From an uncultured Spirochaetaceae bacterium (GTDB taxonomy: Bacteria > Spirochaetota > Spirochaetia > Sphaerochaetales > Sphaerochaetaceae), in contig CALXLA010000034.1 in assembly GCA_944389075.1 (NCBI GenBank), forward strand, positions 1 through 64,000: a stretch of DNA of 64,000 bases, given 5' to 3'. A program made the position numbers and the translations under genes. Numbering within the stretch: the first letter of the stretch is position 1; every line of letters starts with the position of its first letter. Positions 15,456-26,602 of the stretch are shown here, piece after piece. The notes below the pieces were generated by a model, which did no database searches, was not told the DNA's origin, and saw nothing but the letters and a program-made list of their open reading frames with translations.

Positions 15456-16847
15456 ATGGCTGTGAAAAGCTATGAAATCGATATGTGCCGGGGACCTCTC
15501 CTCGGCAAGATACTGCGTTTCTCGTTTCCGTTGATGCTTTCGTCGATCCTTCAGCTGCTGTTCAATGCAGCTGATGTGATTACGGTTGGCCAGTTTGCCG
15601 GCAAGGAAGCCATGGCGGCTGTCGGCTCGACAACATCCCTTTATAACCTTATCATCAATGTCTTCGTCGGATTAGCTACCGGAAGCAGTGTGCTCATGGC
15701 CCGTTTCTATGGCTCCAAGGACAAGGAAAACTGCAAGGAGATAGTACATACATCTGTCCTTCTTGCCATTGTCTGCGGCATTGCGCTTATTTTCATAGGA
15801 ATTGTCATTTCTCCTGTGCTGCTTTCCATAATGGGAACTCCCGATGATGTGCTTGCCCATGCAGTGCTCTATATGAGGATAATCTTCATCGGCATGCCTG
15901 TGCTGATGCTCTACAATTTCGGCGCGGGAATCCTGAGGGCTGTGGGCGATACGAAGCGTCCGCTTATCTATCTTACGATAGCAGGCATCGTCAATGTAGT
16001 GCTCAATCTCACTCTTGTCATCGTATTCGATATGGGAGTCGCTGGTGTTGCCATAGGCACGATAGTATCGCAGGCCATATCCGCAGTCATGATTCTGCGC
16101 TGTCTTATGAAAGATGAGGGCCTGTATCATCTGAACATCAGGGAGCTCAGGATTGCGAAGGATAAGCTTTCGATGATAGTGAAGGTCGGGCTTCCTGCAG
16201 GAATACAGGGCGCTCTGTTCTCCATATCCAATGTAATACTTCAGGCCTCGATCAATACATTCGGTTCAACTGCCATGGCAGGAAGCGCGGCATCGCAGAA
16301 TATAGAGAATTTCGTATATGTATCGATGAACTCGCTTTATCAGGCATGCATAAGCTTCACAAGCCAGAACTTCGGTGCAGGTGAGAAGAAGAGAGTCCTG
16401 CGCGTCCTCTGGCTCTGTCTTGCTTCTGTTGTGGCTGTCGGTGTCATAACAGGAGGTCTTGCCACGCTTTTCGGCCATCAGCTGCTTTCTATCTATTCGG
16501 GTGAGGCAGATGTCATCGCCTATGGCTATGAGCGTCTTGTGATCGTCTGTCTGCCATACTTTCTCTGCGGTATGATGGATGTCGCATGCGGTGCTCTGCG
16601 GGGTATCGGACTGTCCGTGATTCCTACGCTTGTGTCTCTTGCAGGAGCCTGTGGCCTCAGGATCCTGTGGGTCTGCACGATCTTCCAGCTCGACAGGACA
16701 ATTTTCACTCTCTATATGTCATATCCTGTCTCATGGGCTGTCACATTCGCTGCCCACATGGTCTGCTTCGTACATTACTACAGGCGATGGGCAAATGGTG
16801 AATCGATGCACAGAAGGCACAGGAGTCTTTCTGAGATAGCTCATTGA
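15456..16847 (+). CDS. MATE family efflux transporter
   Basis: This 463-residue inner-membrane antiporter has about twelve hydrophobic helices in two homologous halves. It resembles the NorM/DinF group that exports cationic drugs or metabolites using sodium or proton gradients. Diagnostic stretches are FSFPLMLSSILQLLFN near the N-terminus and GLPAGIQGALFSISN at the start of the second half. The ATG at 15456 has TGAGG ten bases upstream; an in-frame TTG at 15447 is rejected. The substrate is unknown. Confidence 0.9.
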   Translation: MAVKSYEIDMCRGPLLGKILRFSFPLMLSSILQLLFNAADVITVGQFAGKEAMAAVGSTTSLYNLIINVFVGLATGSSVLMARFYGSKDKENCKEIVHTSVLLAIVCGIALIFIGIVISPVLLSIMGTPDDVLAHAVLYMRIIFIGMPVLMLYNFGAGILRAVGDTKRPLIYLTIAGIVNVVLNLTLVIVFDMGVAGVAIGTIVSQAISAVMILRCLMKDEGLYHLNIRELRIAKDKLSMIVKVGLPAGIQGALFSISNVILQASINTFGSTAMAGSAASQNIENFVYVSMNSLYQACISFTSQNFGAGEKKRVLRVLWLCLASVVAVGVITGGLATLFGHQLLSIYSGEADVIAYGYERLVIVCLPYFLCGMMDVACGALRGIGLSVIPTLVSLAGACGLRILWVCTIFQLDRTIFTLYMSYPVSWAVTFAAHMVCFVHYYRRWANGESMHRRHRSLSEIAH

Positions 16848-16878
16848 TATGGGCAGATATCCTATAAAGTCCATATCA
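16845..16878. terminator. possible bidirectional terminator
   Basis: TGATATGG (16845-16852, including the exporter stop codon) pairs with CCATATCA (16871-16878) across an 18-base loop, between convergent genes. It has no strong T run. Confidence 0.35.
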
Positions 16879-16896
16879 GAGTCATTGCACGAGTGA

Positions 16897-17118
16897 TTAT
16901 GCGTTGTTTTCTGAAGTCCTCTCAAGTTCTGAATCAATGGCTTTCTTCATGAAACCATTGATGGAAAGGCCGCTCTTTTCCGCAGCTATGTGAAGCTTGT
17001 CTACGTATTCTTCAGGAAGTCTCATGGAAATCGTCTTGTAAGGGATTTTTATGCCTTTAGGCCTTCCTGCGCCGGCACGTGCTCCGCCTCTTTTTTCAGT
17101 TGCTTTCCCCGTTTCCAT
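16897..17118 (-). CDS. ribbon-helix-helix DNA-binding protein
   Basis: This 73-residue basic protein has a glycine- and arginine-rich N-terminus (RGGARAGAGRPKG) and an Arc/CopG-like ribbon-helix-helix: strand KTISMRLP (about 29-36), then helices through SINGFMKKAI. Such proteins repress their own operons, often as antitoxins. TGGAG lies five bases before the ATG. It starts two bases after the stop of a 26-residue hydrophobic peptide ORF and about 110 bases behind tRNA-Arg. No conventional toxin gene is adjacent, so the partner, if any, would be the hydrophobic peptide. Function is unknown. Confidence 0.7.
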   Translation of the reverse strand: METGKATEKRGGARAGAGRPKGIKIPYKTISMRLPEEYVDKLHIAAEKSGLSINGFMKKAIDSELERTSENNA

Positions 17119-17120
17119 AG

Positions 17121-17201
17121 CTACTCCAGAAGCAATGTTATGAGAAGCATGCAGTTAATGATCTGGAGAATCAGTATCGCAATCTGAAGCCTGTCTCTCA
17201 T
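17121..17201 (-). CDS. 26-residue hydrophobic peptide upstream of the RHH gene
   Basis: This short ORF begins MRDRLQIAILILQIINC and ends LLITLLLE: a charged start and one predicted membrane helix. GGAGGG (17210-17215 on the complement) lies eight bases before its ATG, an excellent ribosome binding site. The stop precedes the RHH start by two bases, so the two are probably co-translated. It begins 26 bases after the tRNA-Arg 3' end, so transcription may read through from the tRNA. A small membrane toxin is one option; a leader that sets RHH translation is another. No homology is claimed. Confidence 0.5.
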   Translation of the reverse strand: MRDRLQIAILILQIINCMLLITLLLE

Positions 17202-17226
17202 TTAGCATTCCCTCCTTCATGATAGT

Positions 17227-17298
17227 TACCCTCAGGCGGAATCGAACCGCCATCCTTCCCTCCGGAGGGGAATGCACTATCCATTATGCTATGGGGGC
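17227..17298 (-). tRNA. tRNA-Arg (CCG)
   Basis: The 72-nt cloverleaf has anticodon stem TTCCC/GGGAA around loop CTCCGGA, giving anticodon CCG. The T arm is GGCGG-TTCGATT-CCGCC, and the acceptor GCCCCCA pairs with TGAGGGT with one mismatch. The discriminator is A, and CCA is not encoded. Confidence 0.92.
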
Positions 17299-17311
17299 AC
17301 TGGCTATGATT

Positions 17312-17629
17312 CTATTCGGCAGGATAGGTATTGTCTACATAGATTCCGAATATCTTTTCTATCAGGATGATGTCCTCTTCATCCGCATGTATGAGTTTCT
17401 GTATGATCCGTTCCTTTCTTCCTGCTGGCGTGCTACTGCAGGGAAACAGAGATTCTGCCTGTACATTCAGGGCCCTCGCGATTTTCATGGCATCCTCTGC
17501 TGAGGGGGCGCGTTTCCTGTATCGCTGATCCATGACTGTATGGTAATTCAGCCCTGCATCAGCACAGAGCTTTCTGAGGGACTTTTCTTTACGGAGCAGA
17601 TCTACACGATGCCAGAATGTGCCATCCAT
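17312..17629 (-). CDS. XRE-like helix-turn-helix regulator
   Basis: This 105-residue protein carries an XRE/Cro-type helix-turn-helix at about residues 14-62 (KSLRKLCADAGLNYHTV, then SAEDAMKIARALNV) and an acidic C-terminal tail. It probably represses a nearby promoter. The start is the ATG at 17629: TATAAT ends only six bases before it and no Shine-Dalgarno is present, so the message should be leaderless. A longer reading from 17689 would run through that promoter. It is divergent from the TetR gene. Confidence 0.72.
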   Translation of the reverse strand: MDGTFWHRVDLLRKEKSLRKLCADAGLNYHTVMDQRYRKRAPSAEDAMKIARALNVQAESLFPCSSTPAGRKERIIQKLIHADEEDIILIEKIFGIYVDNTYPAE

Positions 17630-17704
17630 GCTTGTATTATAGCAGATCCGTGATGACATTTTCCCATTCAGGTGTCTTTTATGACACAATCCGCAACTTT
17701 CGTT

Positions 17705-17732
17705 TTGAATTAATTCCCGGATAGGATATCAT
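17705..17732 (+). promoter_or_regulatory. TetR gene promoter
   Basis: TTGAAT (17705-17710), 16 bases, TATCAT (17727-17732). It ends seven bases before the ATG at 17740, predicting a leaderless message. Confidence 0.5.
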
Positions 17733-17739
17733 CATTTGT

Positions 17740-18336
17740 ATGCCGAAGAAGATTGATCATGAAGAGAGAAAGGAACATATACTGAAGGCCGCTCTTGAGG
17801 TTTTCGCACAGGAAGGCTATACGAACTCGAATCTTTCGCTGATAGCGGAGAAAGCCGGGATTTCAAGGCCTACCGTATATCAGTATTTCCATGATAAGAC
17901 CGAGATCTACTACTATGCCGTGAAGCTGATTACAGGCCGTATGTTCGTTCACTATTCATCTATCGCATGGGATGAGTCGCGGGGAGATGAGGTGGATCGC
18001 ATCCATGCTATCTTCGATGATATAATCGCGACTGCTGTCGATAATGAGTCATCTCTTCTGAATCTTGTTTCCGTGATAATCTCCGCTCAGAAGGAAGGCG
18101 TCGATTTCGCGGAGGTCATCCATAAGCGTACCGCAAAACTCTCCATTCTCTTCAAGCGCCTCATACGGCAGGGAATCGATAGGGGGACAATTGTCTCTGA
18201 GGATATCGACAAGGCATCAACACGGCTTCTCACAATTGCCCAGATGATATGCTTCCAGATTGCATTCTTCTCATCATTCTCCGTTGAACAGGCTCAGGAT
18301 ATCGCATCGCTGGCAATCGACAGCCTCCGCTCTTAA
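17740..18336 (+). CDS. TetR/AcrR family transcriptional regulator
   Basis: This 198-residue repressor has the typical N-terminal helix-turn-helix (LSLIAEKAGISRPTVYQYF, residues about 32-50) and a variable helical ligand domain. No efflux gene is directly adjacent downstream; clpB follows 62 bases after the stop in the same direction. The MATE exporter upstream is a possible target. No Shine-Dalgarno is visible before the ATG. Confidence 0.88.
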   Translation: MPKKIDHEERKEHILKAALEVFAQEGYTNSNLSLIAEKAGISRPTVYQYFHDKTEIYYYAVKLITGRMFVHYSSIAWDESRGDEVDRIHAIFDDIIATAVDNESSLLNLVSVIISAQKEGVDFAEVIHKRTAKLSILFKRLIRQGIDRGTIVSEDIDKASTRLLTIAQMICFQIAFFSSFSVEQAQDIASLAIDSLRS

Positions 18337-18398
18337 CGTTTTCTGTTGCCGTTATTATATTACTGTTGTGCGTTTTGGTTCCCTTATGGGGGTGAAAT

Positions 18399-20966
<2,568 letters not shown>

Positions 20967-21499
20967 TAGCCTTGCATAGGCTTCCGGGGTATCGGCATCG
21001 AGTATGGTGCCGATGCTTCCTTCGAATAAGCCGGTCCTTATGCTCTTCAGGTATTCTTTCAGGGGGAGTCTGCATTCAAGTATACTCTCCCTGTTTTCTT
21101 TTCTGAACATCACAGGGTGACCTGGTGTGCCTTTGTGTTCAGGGCGTACGGCATCATAGCTGCTCAGAAGTTCCATGGCTTTCCTGAAATCGCTTCCTTC
21201 TATCATGGGAAGATCACCGGGGATGATAGCAAAATCATCATTCTCTATAGATTCTATGCCTTTGAGCATGCTTGCCAGCTGACCTTTCCTATAATCAGGA
21301 CAGTAGATTGAATCTATGTTGTATGCTGCTGCGATAGATTCTGTCTGCTCCCTGTCATTTCCTGTCACGACAATTACATGTCCAATGGCGCTGATGGCGT
21401 TCTCTATCGATGATGAGAGTATCGTCTTGCTGCCGAATGGGAGCAGTAGCTTGTTTTTTCCCATTCTCGAGGAAAGTCCTGCCGCCAGTATTATCCCGG

Positions 21500-22198
21500 T
21501 CATTCAGGCCTCCTCAGCATCAGTATTGCAGATAATATGATCAGAAGTGCACTGCACCAGATGGATTTCAGTCCGAAGAAGGGAAGTATGTATGCTCCGA
21601 GCCCTGCTCCTGCAGCGAATGATGCAAGGACAATAAGATAATCCGTTGCTTTTGCTATGCTTTCCTTCTTTTCCTTCCAGCTGTGCATGTGCTCTACGAA
21701 GGCTCTGAGGTTTCCGATGCACATAGTGCTTGCATATGCATTTCCCCTGACAGTCCTGAAGGCTTCCACCTGCATGGCGCACGAGAAAGATGTAAGCGCA
21801 TTTGCTATCTGGCTGTGGTTTTCAGGAATGAGCCCTACTGAGATGAGTAAAAGCACCTCTATATATGCCACTATATGCCTCCAGTGCAGCCTACCGGATT
21901 TCCTGTACAGCCTTTTGATTTCAAGGGATGCGTATATTCCTGCGGCAAATGAGAGTACTGGGATCAGGTAGGAGAGCGCTGAATGTAAATTACCCTGCAG
22001 TACGGATGAGGAAAGAAGCACTATGTTCCCAGTCTGCGCATTCGCGAAGACATGTCCGCGTGCGAAGTATGAATATGAATCCTGCAGGCCTCCTGCAAGA
22101 GTGAGCAGAATGGTGACCGCAATGCTTTCAGAGGCCTGAAATCTGATAAGGGGCTCAGCTGAGCCCCCTGCATTACTGAATTTTCCTTGCATCTTCAA
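21500..22198 (-). CDS. DUF1275 (YoaK) family membrane protein
   Basis: This 232-residue protein has about six membrane helices and the family hallmark FANAQTGNIVLL (about 51-62), where NAQTGN is nearly invariant in YoaK-like proteins of unknown function. The start at 22198 lies inside the glgP end (26-base overlap). No later start is available before the first helix. The 5' coding region contains an 18-base perfect palindrome, which may regulate translation or partly end glgP transcription. Confidence 0.8.
   Translation of the reverse strand: MKMQGKFSNAGGSAEPLIRFQASESIAVTILLTLAGGLQDSYSYFARGHVFANAQTGNIVLLSSSVLQGNLHSALSYLIPVLSFAAGIYASLEIKRLYRKSGRLHWRHIVAYIEVLLLISVGLIPENHSQIANALTSFSCAMQVEAFRTVRGNAYASTMCIGNLRAFVEHMHSWKEKKESIAKATDYLIVLASFAAGAGLGAYILPFFGLKSIWCSALLIILSAILMLRRPE
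22150..22167 (-). other. perfect palindrome at the glgP-yoaK junction
   Basis: GGGGCTCAGCTGAGCCCC is a complete inverted repeat that forms a seven-base stem with an AGCT loop, just after the glgP stop and within the first codons of the DUF1275 gene. The tail (TTATC) is weakly T-rich. It could attenuate transcription after glgP. Confidence 0.6.
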
Positions 22199-24686
22199 GA
22201 ACTGTGTCTGTAGAGGATTTCTTCACCTTGCAAGGCTTGATGTGCCAGATTTCCTCCGCATATTCCCTGATGGTCCTGTCGGATGAGAACTTGGCGCTTC
22301 CGGCGACATTGATGATCGCTTTCCTGTTCCAGTCCGCAGGATTCGTCTTGTAAAGCTCCTGGGCCTGCTCATGGATATCATGATACATCCTGAGGTCAGC
22401 AAGGAGGAAATATCTGTCGCCGTAGTCTATCAGGGACTTCCTGAGAGGCTCGAAGATGTGAGGCTCATTGATGGAGAAGTAACCGGAGTCAATCAGCGAG
22501 AACGTATCCTGGATTTCCTTATCCTTCTCGATCCATTCAAGAGGCCTGTATGTCGGCTGCATTGCGGATATCTCTTCCTCCGTGTGCCCGAAGATGAAGA
22601 TGTTCTCCATTCCGACTTCCTCTGCCATCTCGACATTGGCACCATCAAGAGTTCCTACTGTGAGGGCACCATTTGCCATGAACTTCATGTTTCCTGTACC
22701 AGAAGCTTCGTTTCCGGCTGTCGATATCTGCTCAGATATGTTTGCAGCAGGGATTATCGTCTCTGCCATCGTGACGCTGTAGTTAGGCATGAAGTAGACA
22801 GCGAGCTTGTCCCTTACCGAACTGTCAGAACTGATCACCTTCGAGATGTTGTTGATGAATTTGATGATCAGCTTTGCGTTGATATATCCAGGAGCCGCCT
22901 TTCCGCCGAAGAGGAATGTCATCGGCTGGAATGAATTGTAGTAATCGCTGTCATTCTTGAGTCTGTTGTAGATCATCATGACATTGATTGCATTCAGCAG
23001 CTGTCTCTTGTATTCATGAATCCTCTTGATCTGCACATCAAAGAGCGTATCCGGATCCACGATTATGCCGGATGTGCGCTTGAGATACTCAGCTGCACGG
23101 AGCTTGTTGTCTCTCTTGATTGCAGCGAACTTCTCGGCGAATGCGCTGTCATCCGCGAAGTTCTTCAGCTCGCGGATCTTGTCATAGTCGGTTATCCAGC
23201 CGTCACCGATTGCATCGCTTATGAGAGCGGCGAGCTTCGGATTCGCATCGAGAAGCCAGCGTCTCTGAGTGATTCCGTTTGTCTTGTTGTTGAATCTTCC
23301 CGGGAAGATTGTATTGAATTCAGGGAACATCTCCCTCTTGAGAAGCTCTGAGTGGAGTTCCGCGACGCCATTTACTGAATGAGAGCCAATGATTGAGAGA
23401 TTTGCCATCCTGACCATCTTCGGGTTTGATTCCTCGATGATGGAGATCTTCGCGATCTTGTCGTTCTGCATCGGGAAGTAGGAGACTGCATAGTCGAGGA
23501 AGCGCTGGTTGATCTCATATATGATCTGCATGTGGCGCGGGAGTATCTTCTCGATCATCGGGAGCGGCCACTTCTCAAGTGCCTCAGGAAGAAGCGTATG
23601 GTTCGTGTATCCCATTGTCTTCACTGTGATGTCCCAGGCCTCGTCCCAGCCAAGTCCCTCGTTGTCAATCAGTAGTCTCATAAGTTCAGGGATCGCAAGG
23701 GAAGGATGTGTATCGTTCAGCTGAATTGCAGCTTCTGACGGGAACTTCGACCACTTGTAGTCCGCATTCCTCTTGAATCTCCTGAGGATATCCTGAAGGG
23801 AGCATGATACGAAGAAGTACTGCTGCTTGAGCCTGAGCTCCTTTCCCATGTAGAGCGTATCGTTAGGGTAGAGCACCTGTGAAAGCGTCTCCGCATTGAT
23901 CTTCTTCCTGACTGCTTCTGTGTAGTCGCCGGAATTGAATTCATCGAATGAGAAGCCTTCCGGGGATTGTGCGGACCAGAGCCTGAGTGTGTTTATCGTC
24001 TTGCCGCCATAGCCCACAATTGGCGTGTCATAGGCTATGCCATCGATCATCTCATCAGGAATCCAGCGGAAGACATCCCTGCCGCCTTCGCGCATTTCCC
24101 TTACTTCTCCTCCGAAGTAGACCGGATATACAAGATCAGGCCTCTTGATTTCCCAGGGATTCTCATTCTTGAGCCAGTTGTCAGGTTCCTCTACCTGCCA
24201 GCCGTTCTTTATCTCCTGGCGGAAGATACCATAGTTGTATCTGATTCCATAGCCATAGGCTGGAAGCTCCATTGTCGCAAGGGAATCGAGAAAACATGCC
24301 GCAAGCCTCCCGAGGCCGCCATTTCCGAGTCCTGCATCAGGTTCGACTTCCGCAAGTTCCTCATAAGTATATCCAAGGGACTTCAATGCATCCCTGACGC
24401 TCTTCTCGAGCTTGAGGTTGATGATGTTGTTCGTCATCGCCCTTCCCATGAGGAATTCAAGCGAGAGATAGTAGACTCTCTTCGAATGCTTCTGCCTCTG
24501 TGTTTTCCTGGACAGATCCCACTGATGGATGATCCTGTCGCGGATTGCATACGCGAGGGCCCTGTAGCGTCCTTCCGGTGTCACATGATAGATATCTGAG
24601 TCAAGTGTATATTTCAGCTGCTCTGCGAAATCCTGAGCTATTGCCTTAGCTGAAGAGCCAAAGCGGGTGTTTTCGTTCTTCTCCAC
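22173..24686 (-). CDS. glgP: glycogen/maltodextrin phosphorylase
   Basis: Releases glucose-1-phosphate from glycogen or maltodextrin by phosphorolysis. The 837 residues are full family length. The PLP site GTGNMKF places the Schiff-base lysine at about 668. The N-terminal region has AACFLDSLAT and EFLMGRAM motifs typical of the family. The start is GTG, with AGGAG seven bases upstream. It is the first gene of the reverse operon glgP-yoaK-mobA and is divergent from the AEC carrier. Confidence 0.96.
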   Translation of the reverse strand: MEKNENTRFGSSAKAIAQDFAEQLKYTLDSDIYHVTPEGRYRALAYAIRDRIIHQWDLSRKTQRQKHSKRVYYLSLEFLMGRAMTNNIINLKLEKSVRDALKSLGYTYEELAEVEPDAGLGNGGLGRLAACFLDSLATMELPAYGYGIRYNYGIFRQEIKNGWQVEEPDNWLKNENPWEIKRPDLVYPVYFGGEVREMREGGRDVFRWIPDEMIDGIAYDTPIVGYGGKTINTLRLWSAQSPEGFSFDEFNSGDYTEAVRKKINAETLSQVLYPNDTLYMGKELRLKQQYFFVSCSLQDILRRFKRNADYKWSKFPSEAAIQLNDTHPSLAIPELMRLLIDNEGLGWDEAWDITVKTMGYTNHTLLPEALEKWPLPMIEKILPRHMQIIYEINQRFLDYAVSYFPMQNDKIAKISIIEESNPKMVRMANLSIIGSHSVNGVAELHSELLKREMFPEFNTIFPGRFNNKTNGITQRRWLLDANPKLAALISDAIGDGWITDYDKIRELKNFADDSAFAEKFAAIKRDNKLRAAEYLKRTSGIIVDPDTLFDVQIKRIHEYKRQLLNAINVMMIYNRLKNDSDYYNSFQPMTFLFGGKAAPGYINAKLIIKFINNISKVISSDSSVRDKLAVYFMPNYSVTMAETIIPAANISEQISTAGNEASGTGNMKFMANGALTVGTLDGANVEMAEEVGMENIFIFGHTEEEISAMQPTYRPLEWIEKDKEIQDTFSLIDSGYFSINEPHIFEPLRKSLIDYGDRYFLLADLRMYHDIHEQAQELYKTNPADWNRKAIINVAGSAKFSSDRTIREYAEEIWHIKPCKVKKSSTDTVLEDARKIQ

Positions 24687-24808
24687 AATGCTGCTCCTGA
24701 GTGTTTGTCAACTGAGGACATTCTAAGGAAACTTTTCCAATTTGTGCAATATAAGGAATATGGTTGCGATAAAACAGCCACTCGTGTAATCTTTCCAAGG
24801 AGGGCTGT

Positions 24809-25717
24809 ATGGAGTCCGTAATCATCCGTGCGTCATTCTTTCTGCTGATGATAGTCATTGCCTATCTTCTCAAGCGCGCTGGAGTGCTGAAAAAAGAAGA
24901 TGGTGTCGCTCTTGCCAGAATCGTCATGAATGTGACGCTTCCCTGCGCTATCCTTGTCGGCTTCCGTACTTTCGTATTCGACTGGTCGTATATGATCATC
25001 CCGGTGCTTGGTTTCGCAGGCAATGCCATAATGCTTGCCCTGGGATATTTCATGACGATAGGGAAGGGCAGGAATGAGAGGATCTTCTACATGCTGGAAC
25101 TCCCTGCCTACAATATAGGCAACTTCACTCTTCCATTCATTTCCGGAATGCTTGGTTCTGCAGGCATAGTGGCAGCCTGTCTTTTCGATATGGGCAATTC
25201 CCCGATGTGCCTCGGGCTGAATTTCGCGTTCACGGCCATGGCTGTTGGTGCCTCCACGGGCAAGAATCCGCTGAGGCAGCTTCTTGTCGTGTTCACGAAG
25301 CCTTCGTTTCTTGTCTATGTGATAATGCTCATCCTTGCAGCATGCGGGCAGAGCCTCCCTGATGTGGTTTTTGATTTCGCTGGTCTGATAAGCCCCGCGA
25401 ATGGCCCGATGGCTATGGTGATGGTCGGCCTCATGCTGGAGTTCCGCTTTGACCGCACGAGGATGAAGGAGGCCATAACGGTCAATGTACTCAGGATCGC
25501 GCTGGCGGTGGTGATAGCGGTCTTCTTCTATAATTTCGCACCATTCCCATATGAGATCAGGAAAGCAGTGGCAATCGCCGCATTCGCTCCCATAAGCTCT
25601 GCAAGTCCAGCATTCGCAGCTGAGCTTGATGGTGATATAGCGCTCATAGGATTCGCGTCAACGATATCCATAATATCCGCATTGATACTGATTCCGCTCC
25701 TTGTCGTGCTGCTGTAG
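24809..25717 (+). CDS. AEC family permease
   Basis: This 302-residue membrane protein has about ten helices and belongs to the auxin efflux carrier group, which in bacteria moves malate, malonate or other organic acids or amino acids. Typical features are an N-terminal FLLMIVIAYLLKRAGVLKK and the central YNIGNFTLPF turn, which resembles the substrate-site crossover. AAGGAGG precedes the ATG. The substrate is unknown. Confidence 0.86.
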   Translation: MESVIIRASFFLLMIVIAYLLKRAGVLKKEDGVALARIVMNVTLPCAILVGFRTFVFDWSYMIIPVLGFAGNAIMLALGYFMTIGKGRNERIFYMLELPAYNIGNFTLPFISGMLGSAGIVAACLFDMGNSPMCLGLNFAFTAMAVGASTGKNPLRQLLVVFTKPSFLVYVIMLILAACGQSLPDVVFDFAGLISPANGPMAMVMVGLMLEFRFDRTRMKEAITVNVLRIALAVVIAVFFYNFAPFPYEIRKAVAIAAFAPISSASPAFAAELDGDIALIGFASTISIISALILIPLLVVLL

Positions 25718-25729
25718 GAGCATAGGTAT

Positions 25730-25867
25730 ATGTGGAAAGAGCATGGTGCTTTTCAGATAGCTGGATGGCATGTTCTTGTGGAAGTACATGGATGGAATAT
25801 CGTTCGCTTGATACATCGGAATAGAAATGTTGATTTATCTATTTCGCATGACAAAGCCATGATTTGA
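25730..25867 (+). CDS. possible 45-residue small protein
   Basis: This short ORF begins MWKEHGAFQIAGWHVLV and ends SHDKAMI, soon after the AEC stop. TAGGAG (25715-25720), which overlaps that stop, lies nine bases before its ATG. The composition is plausible for a protein (three Trp, mixed charge), but there is no recognisable domain. It could be a chance ORF. Confidence 0.3.
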   Translation: MWKEHGAFQIAGWHVLVEVHGWNIVRLIHRNRNVDLSISHDKAMI

Positions 25868-25932
25868 GCAGGGATCCTTATCTGTTTCATAGGGAAATAC
25901 CATGGAATGGAAAAGATTTTTTCTTAAACCAC

Positions 25933-25961
25933 TTGATATTACTTGAATAAACGCATATGCT
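25933..25961 (+). promoter_or_regulatory. promoter of the tRNA-Thr/rpmG/secE unit
   Basis: TTGATA (25933-25938), 17 bases, TATGCT (25956-25961), about 20 bases before tRNA-Thr. Confidence 0.6.
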
Positions 25962-25980
25962 TTCAAAGCTGTCGAACAGC

Positions 25981-26052
25981 GCCTTTGTAGCTCAGTGGTA
26001 GAGCACCACCATGGTAAGGTGGGGGTCGGCGGTTCAAATCCGCCCGGGGGCT
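25981..26052 (+). tRNA. tRNA-Thr (GGT)
   Basis: The anticodon arm CCACC-ATGGTAA-GGTGG gives GGT. The T arm is GGCGG-TTCAAAT-CCGCC, the acceptor GCCTTTG pairs with CGGGGGC with three G-U pairs, and the discriminator is T. It is followed by rpmG after 38 bases. Confidence 0.93.
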
Positions 26053-26090
26053 ACAGGAAAAGAAAGACAATAGTCTGAGGAGAATATAGA

Positions 26091-26270
26091 ATGGCAAGCT
26101 CAAAGAAGAAAGGACCGGTAGAGAAGATTGCTCTCCAGTGCACTGAGTGCAAGCAGAAGAACTATACGACTGAGAAGAACCGCCGCAATACTCCAGAGAA
26201 GCTTGAGCTTATGAAGTATTGCCCATTCGAGCGCAAGCATACGCTCCATCGCGAGACAAAGATCAAATAA
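26091..26270 (+). CDS. rpmG: 50S ribosomal protein L33
   Basis: This 59-residue L33 contains Cys17, Cys20 and Cys44, but the fourth zinc-ribbon position is Glu47 (CPFE), so zinc binding is likely weakened or lost. The C-terminal KHTLHRETK is conserved. GAGGAG precedes the ATG. It lies between tRNA-Thr and tRNA-Trp, an arrangement also seen in other bacterial lineages. Confidence 0.95.
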   Translation: MASSKKKGPVEKIALQCTECKQKNYTTEKNRRNTPEKLELMKYCPFERKHTLHRETKIK

Positions 26271-26301
26271 AAGCGTATGATGATGTTTCCAGGGTGCGAG
26301 C

Positions 26302-26375
26302 AGGTCAGTAGCTCCAACGGCTAGAGCACTGGTCTCCAAAACCGGGTGTTGTAGGTTCGAATCCTACCTGACCTG
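26302..26375 (+). tRNA. tRNA-Trp (CCA)
   Basis: The acceptor AGGTCAG pairs with CTGACCT. The anticodon arm CTGGT-CTCCAAA-ACCGG gives CCA, the T arm is GTAGG-TTCGAAT-CCTAC, and the discriminator is G. It lies in the conserved rpmG-trnW-secE order. Confidence 0.95.
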
Positions 26376-26414
26376 CTGGCACTCTGGATTCAGATTTTAC
26401 TAAGGGATCGTCAA

Positions 26415-26594
26415 ATGAATAAGATCGGAAGATATTTCAAAGAGTGCTGGCTTGAGATGAAGAAGGTTTCATGGCCTTCAAAGCAGGTCGTTATCCATTC
26501 GACATGGGTTGTCATTGTTTCGACAATTGTCTTTGCAGTTGTCCTTGGCCTTGTTGATACACTCCTTGGTCTTGCCCTTGACCTCATTTTCTAG
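26415..26594 (+). CDS. secE: preprotein translocase subunit SecE
   Basis: This 59-residue single-helix SecE holds the SecY clamp of the Sec channel together. The amphipathic stretch WLEMKKVSWPSKQ (residues 11-23) is the family hallmark, and one membrane helix follows (about 27-55). The short form is usual outside Enterobacteria. It is followed by nusG after eight bases, with GGAG before the nusG start. Confidence 0.95.
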   Translation: MNKIGRYFKECWLEMKKVSWPSKQVVIHSTWVVIVSTIVFAVVLGLVDTLLGLALDLIF

Positions 26595-26602
26595 GAGATA
26601 AG

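Noticed and set aside
22371-22934. 187-codon forward open frame inside glgP
   Set aside because: Antisense shadow of phosphorylase with no domain.
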